Positions 20,732-31,079 of a stretch of 64,000 nucleotides of DNA are shown piece after piece. The notes under the pieces were generated by a model. The model was not told the origin of the DNA and did not search any database. It saw only the letters and a program-made list of their open reading frames with translations. Both the position numbers and the translations under genes were made by a program. Numbering within the stretch: position 1 is the first letter of the stretch; every line of letters begins with the position of its first letter. The DNA is taken from positions 19,862-83,861 of the forward strand of contig JAOPGA020001336.1 of NCBI GenBank assembly GCA_026419775.2. The letters run 5' to 3'. The DNA comes from Acrasis kona (Eukaryota > Heterolobosea > Eutetramitea > Acrasida > Acrasidae).

Positions 20732-23269
20732 ATGAGCGCCAATCATTCAGGCCTTTCGATTGACCTGTCCAGTATCACAAGAAGTTTGAATAGACCAAGA
20801 ACAGTAAGGCATGCAAATGAATTATCGCAAACAGCGCGTCAAGATGGAATCAAAAAAGCACAAATGATTAAAATCACCCCCGATGTTAGGCCATCAACAA
20901 CCAGGAAAAGTCAAAGAGGAGAGAATCCAGCAACTAGCGTTGTTGAATCAAAAATTAAAAATCTCTCTGAAGCATTAACAGCAAAGTTCAAGGTGTTTGA
21001 AAACATACTGTCTTCTCAAGAATTAATTCTAAATGTCGATCTGATAGTTTCAAGTTTTAATGCGCTGGGTAATCAAACAAATTTAGAAAAGAATAACGTT
21101 CTAGATGAGATAGCAGCAGTACTTCCCGACCTCAAAACTTCAGTAAAAATTATTAGTGATGTTTTTAAGAGCGCAATCTTTTCAAATAAGCTAACTAGTG
21201 CTCAAAATTCATCAACCCTTGTCCAAAACTTTTTTGACATTAATCAAAATGTTGTTAAAAGTACGTGGTACCAGCAGTGTTCTGGTCTCCAAAAAGAACT
21301 GTAAGTGAATTCTTTTGTCAATCAAGTATTAAAAATTTAAGAGAAACCCTTCAAACCCTAAGAAGAAAATACGACGAATTTGAGTTTTTATCAAAGACAA
21401 AGAACACCATCAAACAACTAACGTAAGTATAAAATCATGTACCTTTCACTAACTTTTAAAGAAAACTAAATGATGACACTAGGTACAAGACATACACCCT
21501 TCAGGACGAAATTGACAGATTGAACAAAAAGATTGAACTAGTTCACCAAGACTATGAAGAAGAGATTAAAACCAACAAGACACAAATCCAACAGCTCCAG
21601 GGAGATTATGACTCCAACAAACAGTACAGCAGAAGACTAAAATCACAAATAAAGAAATTAAAAACATACAAGACACAAACAGAACGCGTCACCAGAGAAT
21701 TAGTCATGACCAGGCAGTCCAAACTCAAGACTACAACAGAAATGTTCTCCAGACACAATGAGCTAATTATAGTTGAGGACCTACACAAGCAATTAGAGTT
21801 GGCTGAGAATTTTAGGCTAAACAAATTCACGAACGATCTAATCCAAGTCAAGAGCAACACACAACAATTACAACATGAATTCAACAATGATTTATCACTA
21901 CTACAAAATGAAATGGTTTCCTTGAACATTAAAGCAAAATCAGTCATCGAGTGCAATAAATGGAGAAACGACATTCCGGGTCATTTGCGTGCCATAGATA
22001 ATACATTTTATACGGCCATGAAGGACTTGAACAGTGCAAAGTTTAAATCCTACGTCGAAGTGTTTTATTCAAGGGACCATGGAAAGGAATATCACTTGTT
22101 GGACAGAGCGCCCGTCACTTTCTTGACTCAACCAAAAGTATGTTTTTTAACACATTTTCATGTTTTGACAGTTTTTAGATCATGACACCACCCGACGGAC
22201 ATTTAATCACAAACATTAAAATCATACATGCGAAATATGGATACGCTCAGCCACATCCTAACATTCAATACACAATTGACTATTGTACTCAAGAACAGTC
22301 CGAATCAGGTCATGTCGGTAAAGAAGAGGTTGAACAGCCAGAGTAAGTTTTTCGACTGCTTGTGAGTGATTAATGATTTTGTAGTGATTTGATATGGCAT
22401 GAATTTAGACAGCGTTACAAGAATAGAGTGCCTTCCATACCAAGAGAGTTGACTTTATCACAAACCAGGGACATTATTTACATTGTGTATTGTCATTACC
22501 AAAACATTCATGGCCGATCAATAGGTGCGATTACTGAGAGCAAGCAACAAGTCATGTTTAAGGCACTGGAACAATTCTTCGTGATGCCGGAGATTGTCAT
22601 GAAGACCTGCTACGAGTTCTTGAGTGCTGTTTGTATTTACAAAAATAAACACTTTGATGTTCTTGAGTTTACAAAATGGTTAGAAGGGAAGAGTGACACT
22701 GCATTGGGTAAGATGTTATCTTTTGCTTTGACCACTGTGCGTAGGCTGTGGACACAACACGTTCATGATCCGAAAGCTCCAATTACCAAAGCGAACATTG
22801 AAAGTATCATAAGGTTCATTTATAACAAGTCAAGCGAAGAGAGGATTACAAAGTTCGTTCAATCCTTCGTAGAATCAGATTTGACTGCGAAAGCCAACGA
22901 CGCATATTACATTACCGTCATCAATAAACACTTTATCATCATGTTTAGGGACAAGTCTGAATTATGGTGTAGAGAATACGAAAATACCATTGTGTCCAAT
23001 TTTAGATCGGAGCGGTTACACCTTCATCAATTCGTCAGCATAGGCAACAAGATTATACCGGACATTAGTGACCACGACCTCACTGTGAGATTTAAAGAGT
23101 GCTGCTTGCTAAGAGTCAATTCAAGCGTACAACAATTACATTGCAAAAGACTGGCACGTAAGTTTTCTCTATTCATTTGTTTCACACACACACAGAAATC
23201 TTGGCGGAATTCATGTGGTCACGTGTAGATAAGAGGGTACAAGAATACTTAAAACAACTTTATGAATAA
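20732..23269 (+). CDS. Large coiled-coil protein with helical C-terminal domain, unknown family
   Basis: Six exons: 20732-21300, 21342-21422, 21462-22137, 22179-22342, 22385-23157, 23196-23269; introns 38-42 nt. Product 778 residues. Residues 1-190 are Ser-rich then helical; about 190-430 is a long coiled coil (KNTIKQL, IDRLNKKIELVHQDYEEEI, TERVTRELVMTRQSK). The C-terminal 330 residues look globular and all-helical (WHEFRQRYKNRVPSIPREL, CYEFLSAVCIYKNKHFDVLEF, RLWTQHVHDPKAP). No family recognised. Length, coiled coil and globular cap are what one sees in basal-body or axonemal proteins, but that is a guess. The stop lies 8 nt from the stop of LUC7 on the other strand. Confidence 0.75.
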
Positions 23270-23277
23270 AACATTTT

Positions 23278-24435
23278 TTATAATTTTCGGTGTGGGCTTG
23301 GTGACCTTTCTGATGGATCTTCTGATCTCTCTCTTCTTCTTTTTCTTGACGAAGAATCTTCATATCTACTGCTTCCTCTGTCACGATCGTCATATCGACT
23401 GTATGAGTCTCTGTATCTGCTGCTACTTCCGTCTCGTTCCCTGTCCCGTTCTCTTCTTGAATCGGAGTACCTTCCAGAGTCTCTGCTTGACTGTCTTCTA
23501 TTGTCATAACTAGAATCTCTACTGGAGCGATCCGAATATGAAAAGTCACGCCGGCTAGAATCTCTATAATCTGATCGTGTGCTGCTACTGCTGCTGTTTC
23601 CAGATGGAGGTGGAATGGTAGAGGATCCATCTCTTCTCTTGTCTGCGTCTTGGCTTGGAGTTGACCACAATGCTAAATCACGTTCACGTGCCGCCGGTAT
23701 ATCTCCACGCTCACGTCCTGTTGTATCTCGTTGTCTGCGTGCTTCGAAAGTGCGTAAGTCTTTTAATTCTTTAAGTTTGTCGCGTACTCTTTGGAATCCT
23801 AAATGCATTTTTCCTGCAAAGTGATCTGCCAGACGTTGGTCGCTCTCGTTGACGCTGAGTAATGCTGCGCAAATCTCACAAACGATGAGCTGTTGTTCCT
23901 TTGTTTGTGGCATCTTTTGTTCTATGGCATCTTTTTCTGCATTAAGTGCTTCTATCCTCTCCAAAAGCTTTTGTGACTCCTCGACTTGTCCACTGTTGAA
24001 TAATTCTTCCACTTGCTTTGTGACGGCTTCCATCTCCGTCCTAACATTTCTCAATTCTATTGGTTCGTTTGTGATCGCATTCTTCTTTTGTGCTTCTAAT
24101 CTACGTTGCGCTCTCGAGATACGGTCGTCGCAGTCTTCGACTAGTCTGGTCAGAAGATCCTCCAACTCTTTTTCGAACCCTCTGCTAATGTTCCTATTTT
24201 GTTTTTCATCTTCGTATTCTTTTTTGAATTTTTCTGGGACAGGACAGCATTCGTAAGGGCACTTGCCTAAATCTTGTTTTGTATTAGGGAAAAGTTTATA
24301 GGGACATAGACCAGCGAGTTCGTACTTGCATACTCTTTTATCGTCGAATGATTGAATGATAAGATTCATACGATCGCCGTTGCGATTTACACCCATCAAC
24401 TCATCTAACTCTTTTGACCTCAACTTTGTCGCCAT
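23278..24435 (-). CDS. LUC7-like U1 snRNP splicing factor
   Basis: 385 residues, single exon, first ATG at 24435. The start ELDELMGVNR resembles the LUC7 N-terminus. Zinc finger 1 is CCCH (VCKYELAGLCPYKLFPNT then LGKCPYECC), and zinc finger 2 is C2H2 (VCEICAALLSVNESDQRLADH then FAGKMHLGFQRVRDK). A coiled coil lies between them. The C-terminus is an RS/RE domain of about 130 residues. LUC7 proteins stabilise U1 snRNA pairing with 5' splice sites; in this genome that is the GTAAGT-type donor. The stop is 8 nt from the convergent coiled-coil gene. Confidence 0.93.
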   Translation of the reverse strand: MATKLRSKELDELMGVNRNGDRMNLIIQSFDDKRVCKYELAGLCPYKLFPNTKQDLGKCPYECCPVPEKFKKEYEDEKQNRNISRGFEKELEDLLTRLVEDCDDRISRAQRRLEAQKKNAITNEPIELRNVRTEMEAVTKQVEELFNSGQVEESQKLLERIEALNAEKDAIEQKMPQTKEQQLIVCEICAALLSVNESDQRLADHFAGKMHLGFQRVRDKLKELKDLRTFEARRQRDTTGRERGDIPAARERDLALWSTPSQDADKRRDGSSTIPPPSGNSSSSSTRSDYRDSSRRDFSYSDRSSRDSSYDNRRQSSRDSGRYSDSRRERDRERDGSSSRYRDSYSRYDDRDRGSSRYEDSSSRKRRRERSEDPSERSPSPHRKL

Positions 24436-24682
24436 TTTGAATGAGTTGGTAAAAAAATTGTAAACAATCAAACAAATTCATGTTGTTCGTTGAACCAGCT
24501 TGAGCACGTGGATTAGAAGTTTACTTCAGTACTACAAGGCGACGGCAGTATGAAGAAGAAATTTGCGTTGTGATAATTACAAGCGCAACCGCATTCTAAA
24601 TTTTTTGGGTTCCAATTATTCATTGTTTCGCGGAGCGTGGACGCGTAGACAGTCGGGCGTATTTGTGTACAATCAACAACAA
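24436..24682. other. Intergenic (247 nt)
   Basis: Upstream of LUC7 and downstream of the receptor kinase. Contains a short GC-rich stretch near 24630-24660 (GCGGAGCGTGGACGCGTAG) unlike the surroundings, with no assigned function. Confidence 0.35.
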
Positions 24683-27600
24683 TTAAACAGTTAATAAATC
24701 TTTAATAATGGTAAGTCTTTTCGTCACCTGATCAAATGTCGGTCTCTCATACTTATTATTCTGCCAGCAATCATTCATAAGCGCGACATACTCAGCATGT
24801 GGCCTACCAACAACCAATTCCTCATCAAGAATGGGTCTCTCTCCACTCTTCACTTTTTCCGCAATTAAAAATATGGATACAAACTCGTCAGAGTACGCCA
24901 TCTTTTCGGATAAAAATTCATACATGATGATTCCAAAACTATACACATCGCAACTTGTGTCATATGGTTCATTTCTTATAATTTCGGGAGCTATGTAACC
25001 AGCTGTTCCAACACTCCCAGTCATGTTATAATCGTTTTGAAAAAATTTACTAATTCCAAAATCACACACTTTTGCTCTTTTAATGCTCTTGTCAACCAAA
25101 ACGTTACCCAGCTTCAAGTCTCTGTGTACGAGTGGTGGGTCAATAGAATGTAAATAAGTCATTCCCAATGCAATGTCCGTAAGAAGAGATAGTTTTCTTT
25201 GTAAACTCAAGCTCACATAAGTGCTTCTGTTCTTTAATAAAATATTCTCCAAAGAGCTGCCCTCCATCAGCTCAGTTACAATAATCTTTTTGTTTTGGTT
25301 AACACAAACTCCCATAAACTGTACAATGTTGAGGTGGCGAAGTGACTTCATAATTTTGACTTCACTTTCGAATGCATCAAAATCACCTTCTTCTTGATGC
25401 ATTTTGGATTCCAAGACCTTTATAGCTACTGGAGAGTTTAAGTAAGAGCCGCGGAACACAACTCCAAATGCGCCCTTTGCCATGACCTGGTCAAATGATA
25501 GTTTATCAAAATCTATCAGATAAGAACGATTAATGGACTCGAGCTCATCATTTTTAACTAACAATTCTTCTTCGAGAAGAGTTACCATCTTTTTGTTTAA
25601 TTTGTGTTGCTTGTAAATCCTCTTTGTCAGTTTCAATATTGGAGGAGTAGCAATTACTAGAGCCAATACCAATAGAGTAATTAATGGAGGATATAGTAGA
25701 TGAATAAAATGAACACTGCAATCTGATCCTATATATTTTCGATCACAAAAGCACTCATAGTCAATGCATTGACCATGTGCGTTGCATACATTTGGATCCT
25801 TAGATAAAATCCCATAGCACATTGTTTGGTCACATTCACTTCCAAACGTACTCTCCCTGCATTTACATTGGTCCAAATTAACACATACGCCTCTAGAAGA
25901 GCAAACTCGATTGTCGAATTCATTGAGACCAAAGCATGTAGTTGTGCATGTTCCATGAGAACTAGTATAGTTTTCATTTTTACAAATGCAATTGTCATAT
26001 GAAATACAAGCGCCGTTTCCGCTGCATACAGATGTGTTTGAGTAGTCTATACCAGCGCATGTGTATCTCTCGCATTCATCGCCATAATGACCAGCGTTAC
26101 AAGTCATTGATAGATATGTCCAATGTACACCTGTAAATATTGATATAATCGATTTATTTACAGGCGTATCAAAGCTGCGCACAAGAATATCAGATCTAAT
26201 AGATTGTGTATTGCCAAATTGATTGAAAGCATTCTTGCCATGGAAGTACAAGTTGTTATCAATGTCCAACGCTGCCAAATGATCAAAACCGGCAGATATA
26301 GTCTTGAATTTGACTCCTTTTGGGTTTATACAGACTGGAATAAACCTCGCATCATTGTTATAAGAACTAGCGACTCCTCCAACCATCTTGCCCCAAAAAT
26401 AAACAAGTCCATCTGCAGATAACACATATGTGAGATGATTATGACAATTAATTGATGTGATGTTATTTATAGTAGATACATAAACAAGTCCATTTATAAC
26501 TGATATATTTCCGATTCCAAGTTGTCCATATACATTTGATCCCTGTGTATATACATCACCATCAGCTGTTAAATATACATTATGTTGTGAAGCTTTGCAA
26601 GCATTTATAATTACTTTATTTTGAATATTGATTATATTATAATTGTGGTCTAGAGCTGAACCATTTGGTAACACATACAAAGGTTCTAAATAAGAATAAT
26701 AACTTATCTCTGATACTTTTAAATTTAAAGGACTATCTAGTCTTTGTTTATAATAATTGTAAACATCACCATTTTGCAAAAGAATATATGGCGAATATAC
26801 TTTCTTAATATCACTAGGCATTACACATTTAGTGGTATTATCTTTAAAGATTATTTTGTTTTTTATAACAAATTCAATTTTTTCAAAATTGCTTCCTGGA
26901 ATTATTACATCTATCAAGTTTTCAAAATTATTGTTAAATGCAAACTCAGTAAGCTGATTACTGTAAAATTCTCCATCGCTTTTTTGGATTATAATTGGCC
27001 GAAAATTGATAGTATTAAAATTTGTGTACATCCCTCCTATTATGTTTGTAACATTTGTTTGTATTTCCAAACAATTATGTACAACTAAAGAAGTATAATT
27101 ATATTCAAGCATACATGCAATTAAAATACCATCATTTGATAACAGGTATAATGCATTCTCCAGGGATTGTATTGAGTTCACATTCGTTTTTAATAGTTTT
27201 AAATTCAAAGTCTTATTTAAAATAATATCTGTTACATCTTCAATTAAAAGCAAGTCGCTTTGGGCTGACTTTAGAACCAATACATCCGTGAAAGATTCTA
27301 TCAAGTAAACTGCAGTAATTGGCATATTAATTTCCAATCTCAAAATCCTCATATCATAGTATAAATAAATAGACCCATCATTCATAAGCAACAATAATAT
27401 ATATTTGTAGTTTGACTTATAGTAGGTTGTTAGCCATAATATATCAACAACTGTAATATCATTAAATTCATGTAATAGGCACAGTTTTGACGCATTACAT
27501 GTTGTGTTTTGGTAAAATCTGTTATTAAATTAATGTAAGTTCCTAATAAATTACTCACGCAATGTTGGGTCCCCATCCGTACAATTTTGTTTGGCTAGAA

Positions 27601-28126
27601 ACTGCAAACATTACTCCACGGTTAGTTGTTGCGACAGATGTGACATTGGCTAACTCAAATTTGATAGCTATTTCTGACGGCTCCTCAAACAAGCCTTTAG
27701 CACACTCACCCCAAATGTATAACTCCTGGTTTTGTGTTATTGTGGCAACCGTGCCAAATGCTCTGTTTACTAAAGATTTAAAGACAGGTGGATTGTCGTT
27801 GTTGGATGTAACTTTGAAAAAATCTCCGACGTTAGCTGAGTACATCCCAATCGCTCCATTACCCTAGAATTAGCTTATCAGTACAAAATCTTTCTTACCA
27901 ACTGTCCAGATTCATTAAGTATTCCTTCACTATAAACTGCGCCATCTTCTGTTAACATGTACCTATTATAGGTGCCTGTTGTAATTGATTTGAGTTTCTG
28001 TGAAGTCTTGAACTTGTAGCTAACAAATTTGCTCACATGAACTTTTCCTGCTATGTAGTTGAATGTTTTGCAATTCATGCATAATGCGAAAAAGAGGAGC
28101 AAGCAGCTGACCATATGCCGTGTCAT
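24683..28126 (-). CDS. Receptor-like TKL protein kinase with RCC1-type and EGF-like extracellular repeats
   Basis: Three exons: 28126-27899, 27863-27559, 27518-24683; introns 27864-27898 (35 nt) and 27519-27558 (40 nt). Product 1122 residues. Signal peptide (MVSCLLLFFALCMNC); an ectodomain of about 580 residues with RCC1-like blades (SGQLGNGAIG, KLYGWGPN, VYGQLGIGN); then three Cys-rich EGF-like modules (VCSGNGACISYDNCIC, VCSSRGVCVNLDQCKC, VCNAHGQCIDYECFC); one TM helix (LITLLVLALVIATPP); and a cytoplasmic kinase: G-loop KGAFGVVFRG, VAIKVLE lysine, HRDLKLGNVL and DFGISKF, GTAGYIAPE. All catalytic residues are intact. The kinase has TKL wording (RHLNIVQFMGVCV). It is a plausible cell-surface receptor; the ligand is unknown. 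Confidence 0.92.
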
Positions 28127-28983
28127 GAGCAATCGCAATCAATTTTGAAAAGACTGCCTGCTTGTTTGTTCGTATACGTATGTATATGTTCGTATGTTCT
28201 GAATGGATTGAAAGATTGTAAACGTCCTGCAACCCAAAGAGTGAAGATAGCGTATCACCAACGCTTGTATTAATATGAAATAATTACCAAAGCTTCTTCG
28301 TGTTTATTTCAGTTGCGGGGAGGAAGAAAGAAACAATGTTAAATTGCAAAAAAAACGATCTCCTTTATTTTTAAAAGATGAGTGCAGTTAAACCTTGCTT
28401 TGTGGAAGGATCTGCAAATACAATGGTAAAGTTTAGTTGAACCCATCTTTAGAAAGTCTTGGGTTGAACAGTAGTGCTTACAAACGTTTCTACCAGGCCA
28501 ACAACCCAGTATAATATTGCGTAGTTTTGCAAGCACCCATAATCGTGACCGATAATTAACACGATCAAGACAATTATATCAGTAAGCGACTGTCCACAAA
28601 ACGCACATCACTGGTCACCGATCAAATTGTCTAAACTAAATAAAGCACGTAATATGAGTGTTAAGAGGTTGGGGTCCGTTGGACACTTTTTGACAATGCG
28701 TTGTGCTGCCAAAGATCTTTTTCAGATAATGTTGGAGCTAAAAAGTCGTCTGTTAAGTGCAATCTGTCAGTTCTAATTTTCCAAGAGTTTTATAATTCTT
28801 GTAGAGTTTGAATCGAAGCAAGCGATAGCCTAAGCAGTTTTACAAAAGACCCACCCTTTACTACTAGATTACAAAAACACCTCTGTGAACTGGTACGAGT
28901 CCAGTCACATTTTAAAAGCCCACACACAGTGTATGAATGTATAAAATTAAAATCGTTGATCATGAAAGTATTTATTTACAAAT
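28127..28983. other. Intergenic (about 860 nt)
   Basis: The longest gene-free stretch of the left half, upstream of the receptor kinase and downstream of the macro/DSP gene. Short open stretches (28020-28232, 28339-28536) lack family features. I looked for a tRNA-type T-loop and a snRNA-like Sm site and saw none that folds convincingly. Confidence 0.4.
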
Positions 28984-30717
28984 TTAACGCTCCGTGTTGA
29001 ATGAATCAACTTCAATTTGTTTCGCAACAGCTGCCAACTGCTCTTTCGGTTCAATCAACTGTCTCGCTCTCTTGACATATGCCATGGCCTCATCCCAAGT
29101 CCACATCAATGTCTGCATCAAGTACACAATGGCCACACATGGTGACTTGTTCTCTCCTCTATTGCAGTACACCAACACCTTTTGGCTCTTGTTGATAAAG
29201 TCCGATCCATCGCTGAAAATCCTACGAATTTCTCTCTCGTCGGTTTCGTCGCAGTTCAATTGTAAGTATTCGAATCCAGGTAATGCGTCGCTGTTGCTCT
29301 TCTTCTCTCTGTCGCAGTTCAATAGATGAGTGATGCCCAACTGTTTCAACACCTTCTCGTTCGAGGCGACCAATTGCGATCCCAAGAACAAGTTGGGGAG
29401 CAGGTGAGATGGGTAAGTGTCGTTGCTCTCTTGACACAAGAATGAATAGTCCTTGGTGAAACTTTCGAAACGATCAGCCAACACATACACGGTCTTGACA
29501 CCTCTCTTGGTACTAAAGTAGTCCACGACCGTATTCAAATGCTTGCCCTCCTTTTCTTGACTAACGTCTCCGTGGTAGATTAGAACGGTGTGCGCCAATT
29601 CGACGCTGGGCCACTTGATGTGTTCCAAGTCTTGTCTGCTGGTAATGCTCTCGGGTGAGGTACGAACGGCATTGTTGAGTCCTGGGGTCTGATCGCTTTC
29701 GCTTCTTGCATCAACGATCAAAAAGTCGTTAAGGATGACCAAATTATAAAAGTCCATCTTTGAGATGTTAACCGCCTTGCTGTCCTCTTGTAGCTCCTCG
29801 GTGAATGTGGGGGCGGTGATGGGCGTGTAGGGTTCGATTTCTTGTTCTCTTTCCTTCTTGCGCTTCAAAATGTTGACACCGTTTTCTGGATTACCTCCCC
29901 ACACAACTCTCCTTTGGATTTCGTTGGCATAGCCCCAGTCGAGAGCTCTTGGACACAAGTAAAAGTTCTCGTAAGCCAAGCTCATTTGACGCGCAGCTTC
30001 CTCTAGCTCCATCTTGCCGGAGCTGGTGCCAAGACCTGGACACGCGACAGTTTCAATGAAGCGGTAATTTTCTGGATCCATCAAGGCTCTCTCATTGTGA
30101 TCGGCAACAGCACGCAACATACTCTTCATGGCAAGATAAACATAATCTGTTTGTTGGATGGAGTAGGGCACTCTCAAGGTAGGGGTGTGTGCGAGGTAGG
30201 GATGGGCTTGATGATGGGTGGGAATGATGAAGCTGGTGCCGACTGGCTGTTCTCCATCGTAATACCTCAAGATGTGTTGCTGCACTCTCATCTCAACCTG
30301 ATCACCAAAGTAATGGGTTATGGAGGCGTCGATGCCTCCGTCCATGAGACCGAAGCTGTTTGCAGCACTAACCATACAATCGAAATTGTTAAGATCCTCG
30401 AACCTGAGGCACTTGATCTGAACCTTGGGGAAGGCTTGTCCAGACTGAGCTTGTTGCTGTTGAAGGATATGGTGATTCCTTCTCATAAATTTACCAAAGT
30501 GCAGCTTGAACTGTTTACATAGTTCAAAGTTTATATCAACCAACACCAGGTTGAAGTCCTTTGGGTCGCGATACTCATAAGCCCCGGGGGTTAAGGGGGT
30601 AGTCGGTGTGACGTATAATGAAGCCTTTAGGTGGTCAGATAAAGGAATTGCAGGGGCCTGTACTTGGTCACCACCACTCGCCGTGTCGATATTGATTTTA
30701 ATCTTCTTGCTGCTCAT
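28984..30717 (-). CDS. Macro domain - rhodanese-like - dual-specificity phosphatase fusion (phosphatase probably inactive)
   Basis: 577 residues, single exon, first ATG at 30717. Residues about 90-280 form a macro domain (DCMVSAANSFGLMDGGIDASI; then the VACPGLGTSSGKM loop), an ADP-ribose-binding fold. Residues about 320-430 resemble the rhodanese/CH2 fold of MAP-kinase phosphatases (FLIVDARSESDQTPGLNNA) without an active Cys. The C-terminal 140 residues are a DSP domain: LLPNLFLGSQLVASNEKVL, LGITHLLNCDREKK and the signature loop VLVYCNRGENKSPCVAIVYLM. The catalytic Cys is present but the CX5R ar­ginine is Lys (C-N-R-G-E-N-K) and the preceding His is Tyr, so activity is doubtful. Convergent or divergent partner none; it stands alone. 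Confidence 0.85.
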   Translation of the reverse strand: MSSKKIKINIDTASGGDQVQAPAIPLSDHLKASLYVTPTTPLTPGAYEYRDPKDFNLVLVDINFELCKQFKLHFGKFMRRNHHILQQQQAQSGQAFPKVQIKCLRFEDLNNFDCMVSAANSFGLMDGGIDASITHYFGDQVEMRVQQHILRYYDGEQPVGTSFIIPTHHQAHPYLAHTPTLRVPYSIQQTDYVYLAMKSMLRAVADHNERALMDPENYRFIETVACPGLGTSSGKMELEEAARQMSLAYENFYLCPRALDWGYANEIQRRVVWGGNPENGVNILKRKKEREQEIEPYTPITAPTFTEELQEDSKAVNISKMDFYNLVILNDFLIVDARSESDQTPGLNNAVRTSPESITSRQDLEHIKWPSVELAHTVLIYHGDVSQEKEGKHLNTVVDYFSTKRGVKTVYVLADRFESFTKDYSFLCQESNDTYPSHLLPNLFLGSQLVASNEKVLKQLGITHLLNCDREKKSNSDALPGFEYLQLNCDETDEREIRRIFSDGSDFINKSQKVLVYCNRGENKSPCVAIVYLMQTLMWTWDEAMAYVKRARQLIEPKEQLAAVAKQIEVDSFNTER

Positions 30718-31079
30718 CTTGTCTTGAACGATGTATGGTGGTTTCAAATATGTTAATGAATGATTAAGAACAACACGGAAATCTTAATTGCGAATTCTGT
30801 TTCTCCAGTTAATTTGTTTTTTGATCCTAATCAACCAACCAAGAATCCATTTTTACTTTCTTGGTAAGGATTAATTTATCAGTCAAAACGATAAATAGCT
30901 GTCTGAAAATAAAGCGGATCACCTGTGGAATCTATGTACTATCCCTTTGGTTATAGATGCAATACAATCAAAAGAATTGCAATCGGCAGCGTACTATTAA
31001 TAGTAAAGCCGTTACATAGCGACAGTCCATTGGATCAGAACTTCCACATGGTCAACCTTTTCCCACAACCGGCTAGGAT
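30718..31079. other. Intergenic (about 360 nt)
   Basis: AT-rich 5' flank of the macro/DSP gene; nothing recognised. Confidence 0.35.

Noticed and set aside
28640-28860. Possible tRNA or snRNA near GTTTGAATC
   Set aside because: The flanking bases do not form acceptor or T-stem pairs.
29222-30522. Long antisense frames inside the macro/DSP gene
   Set aside because: Shadows of a real gene; no family features.
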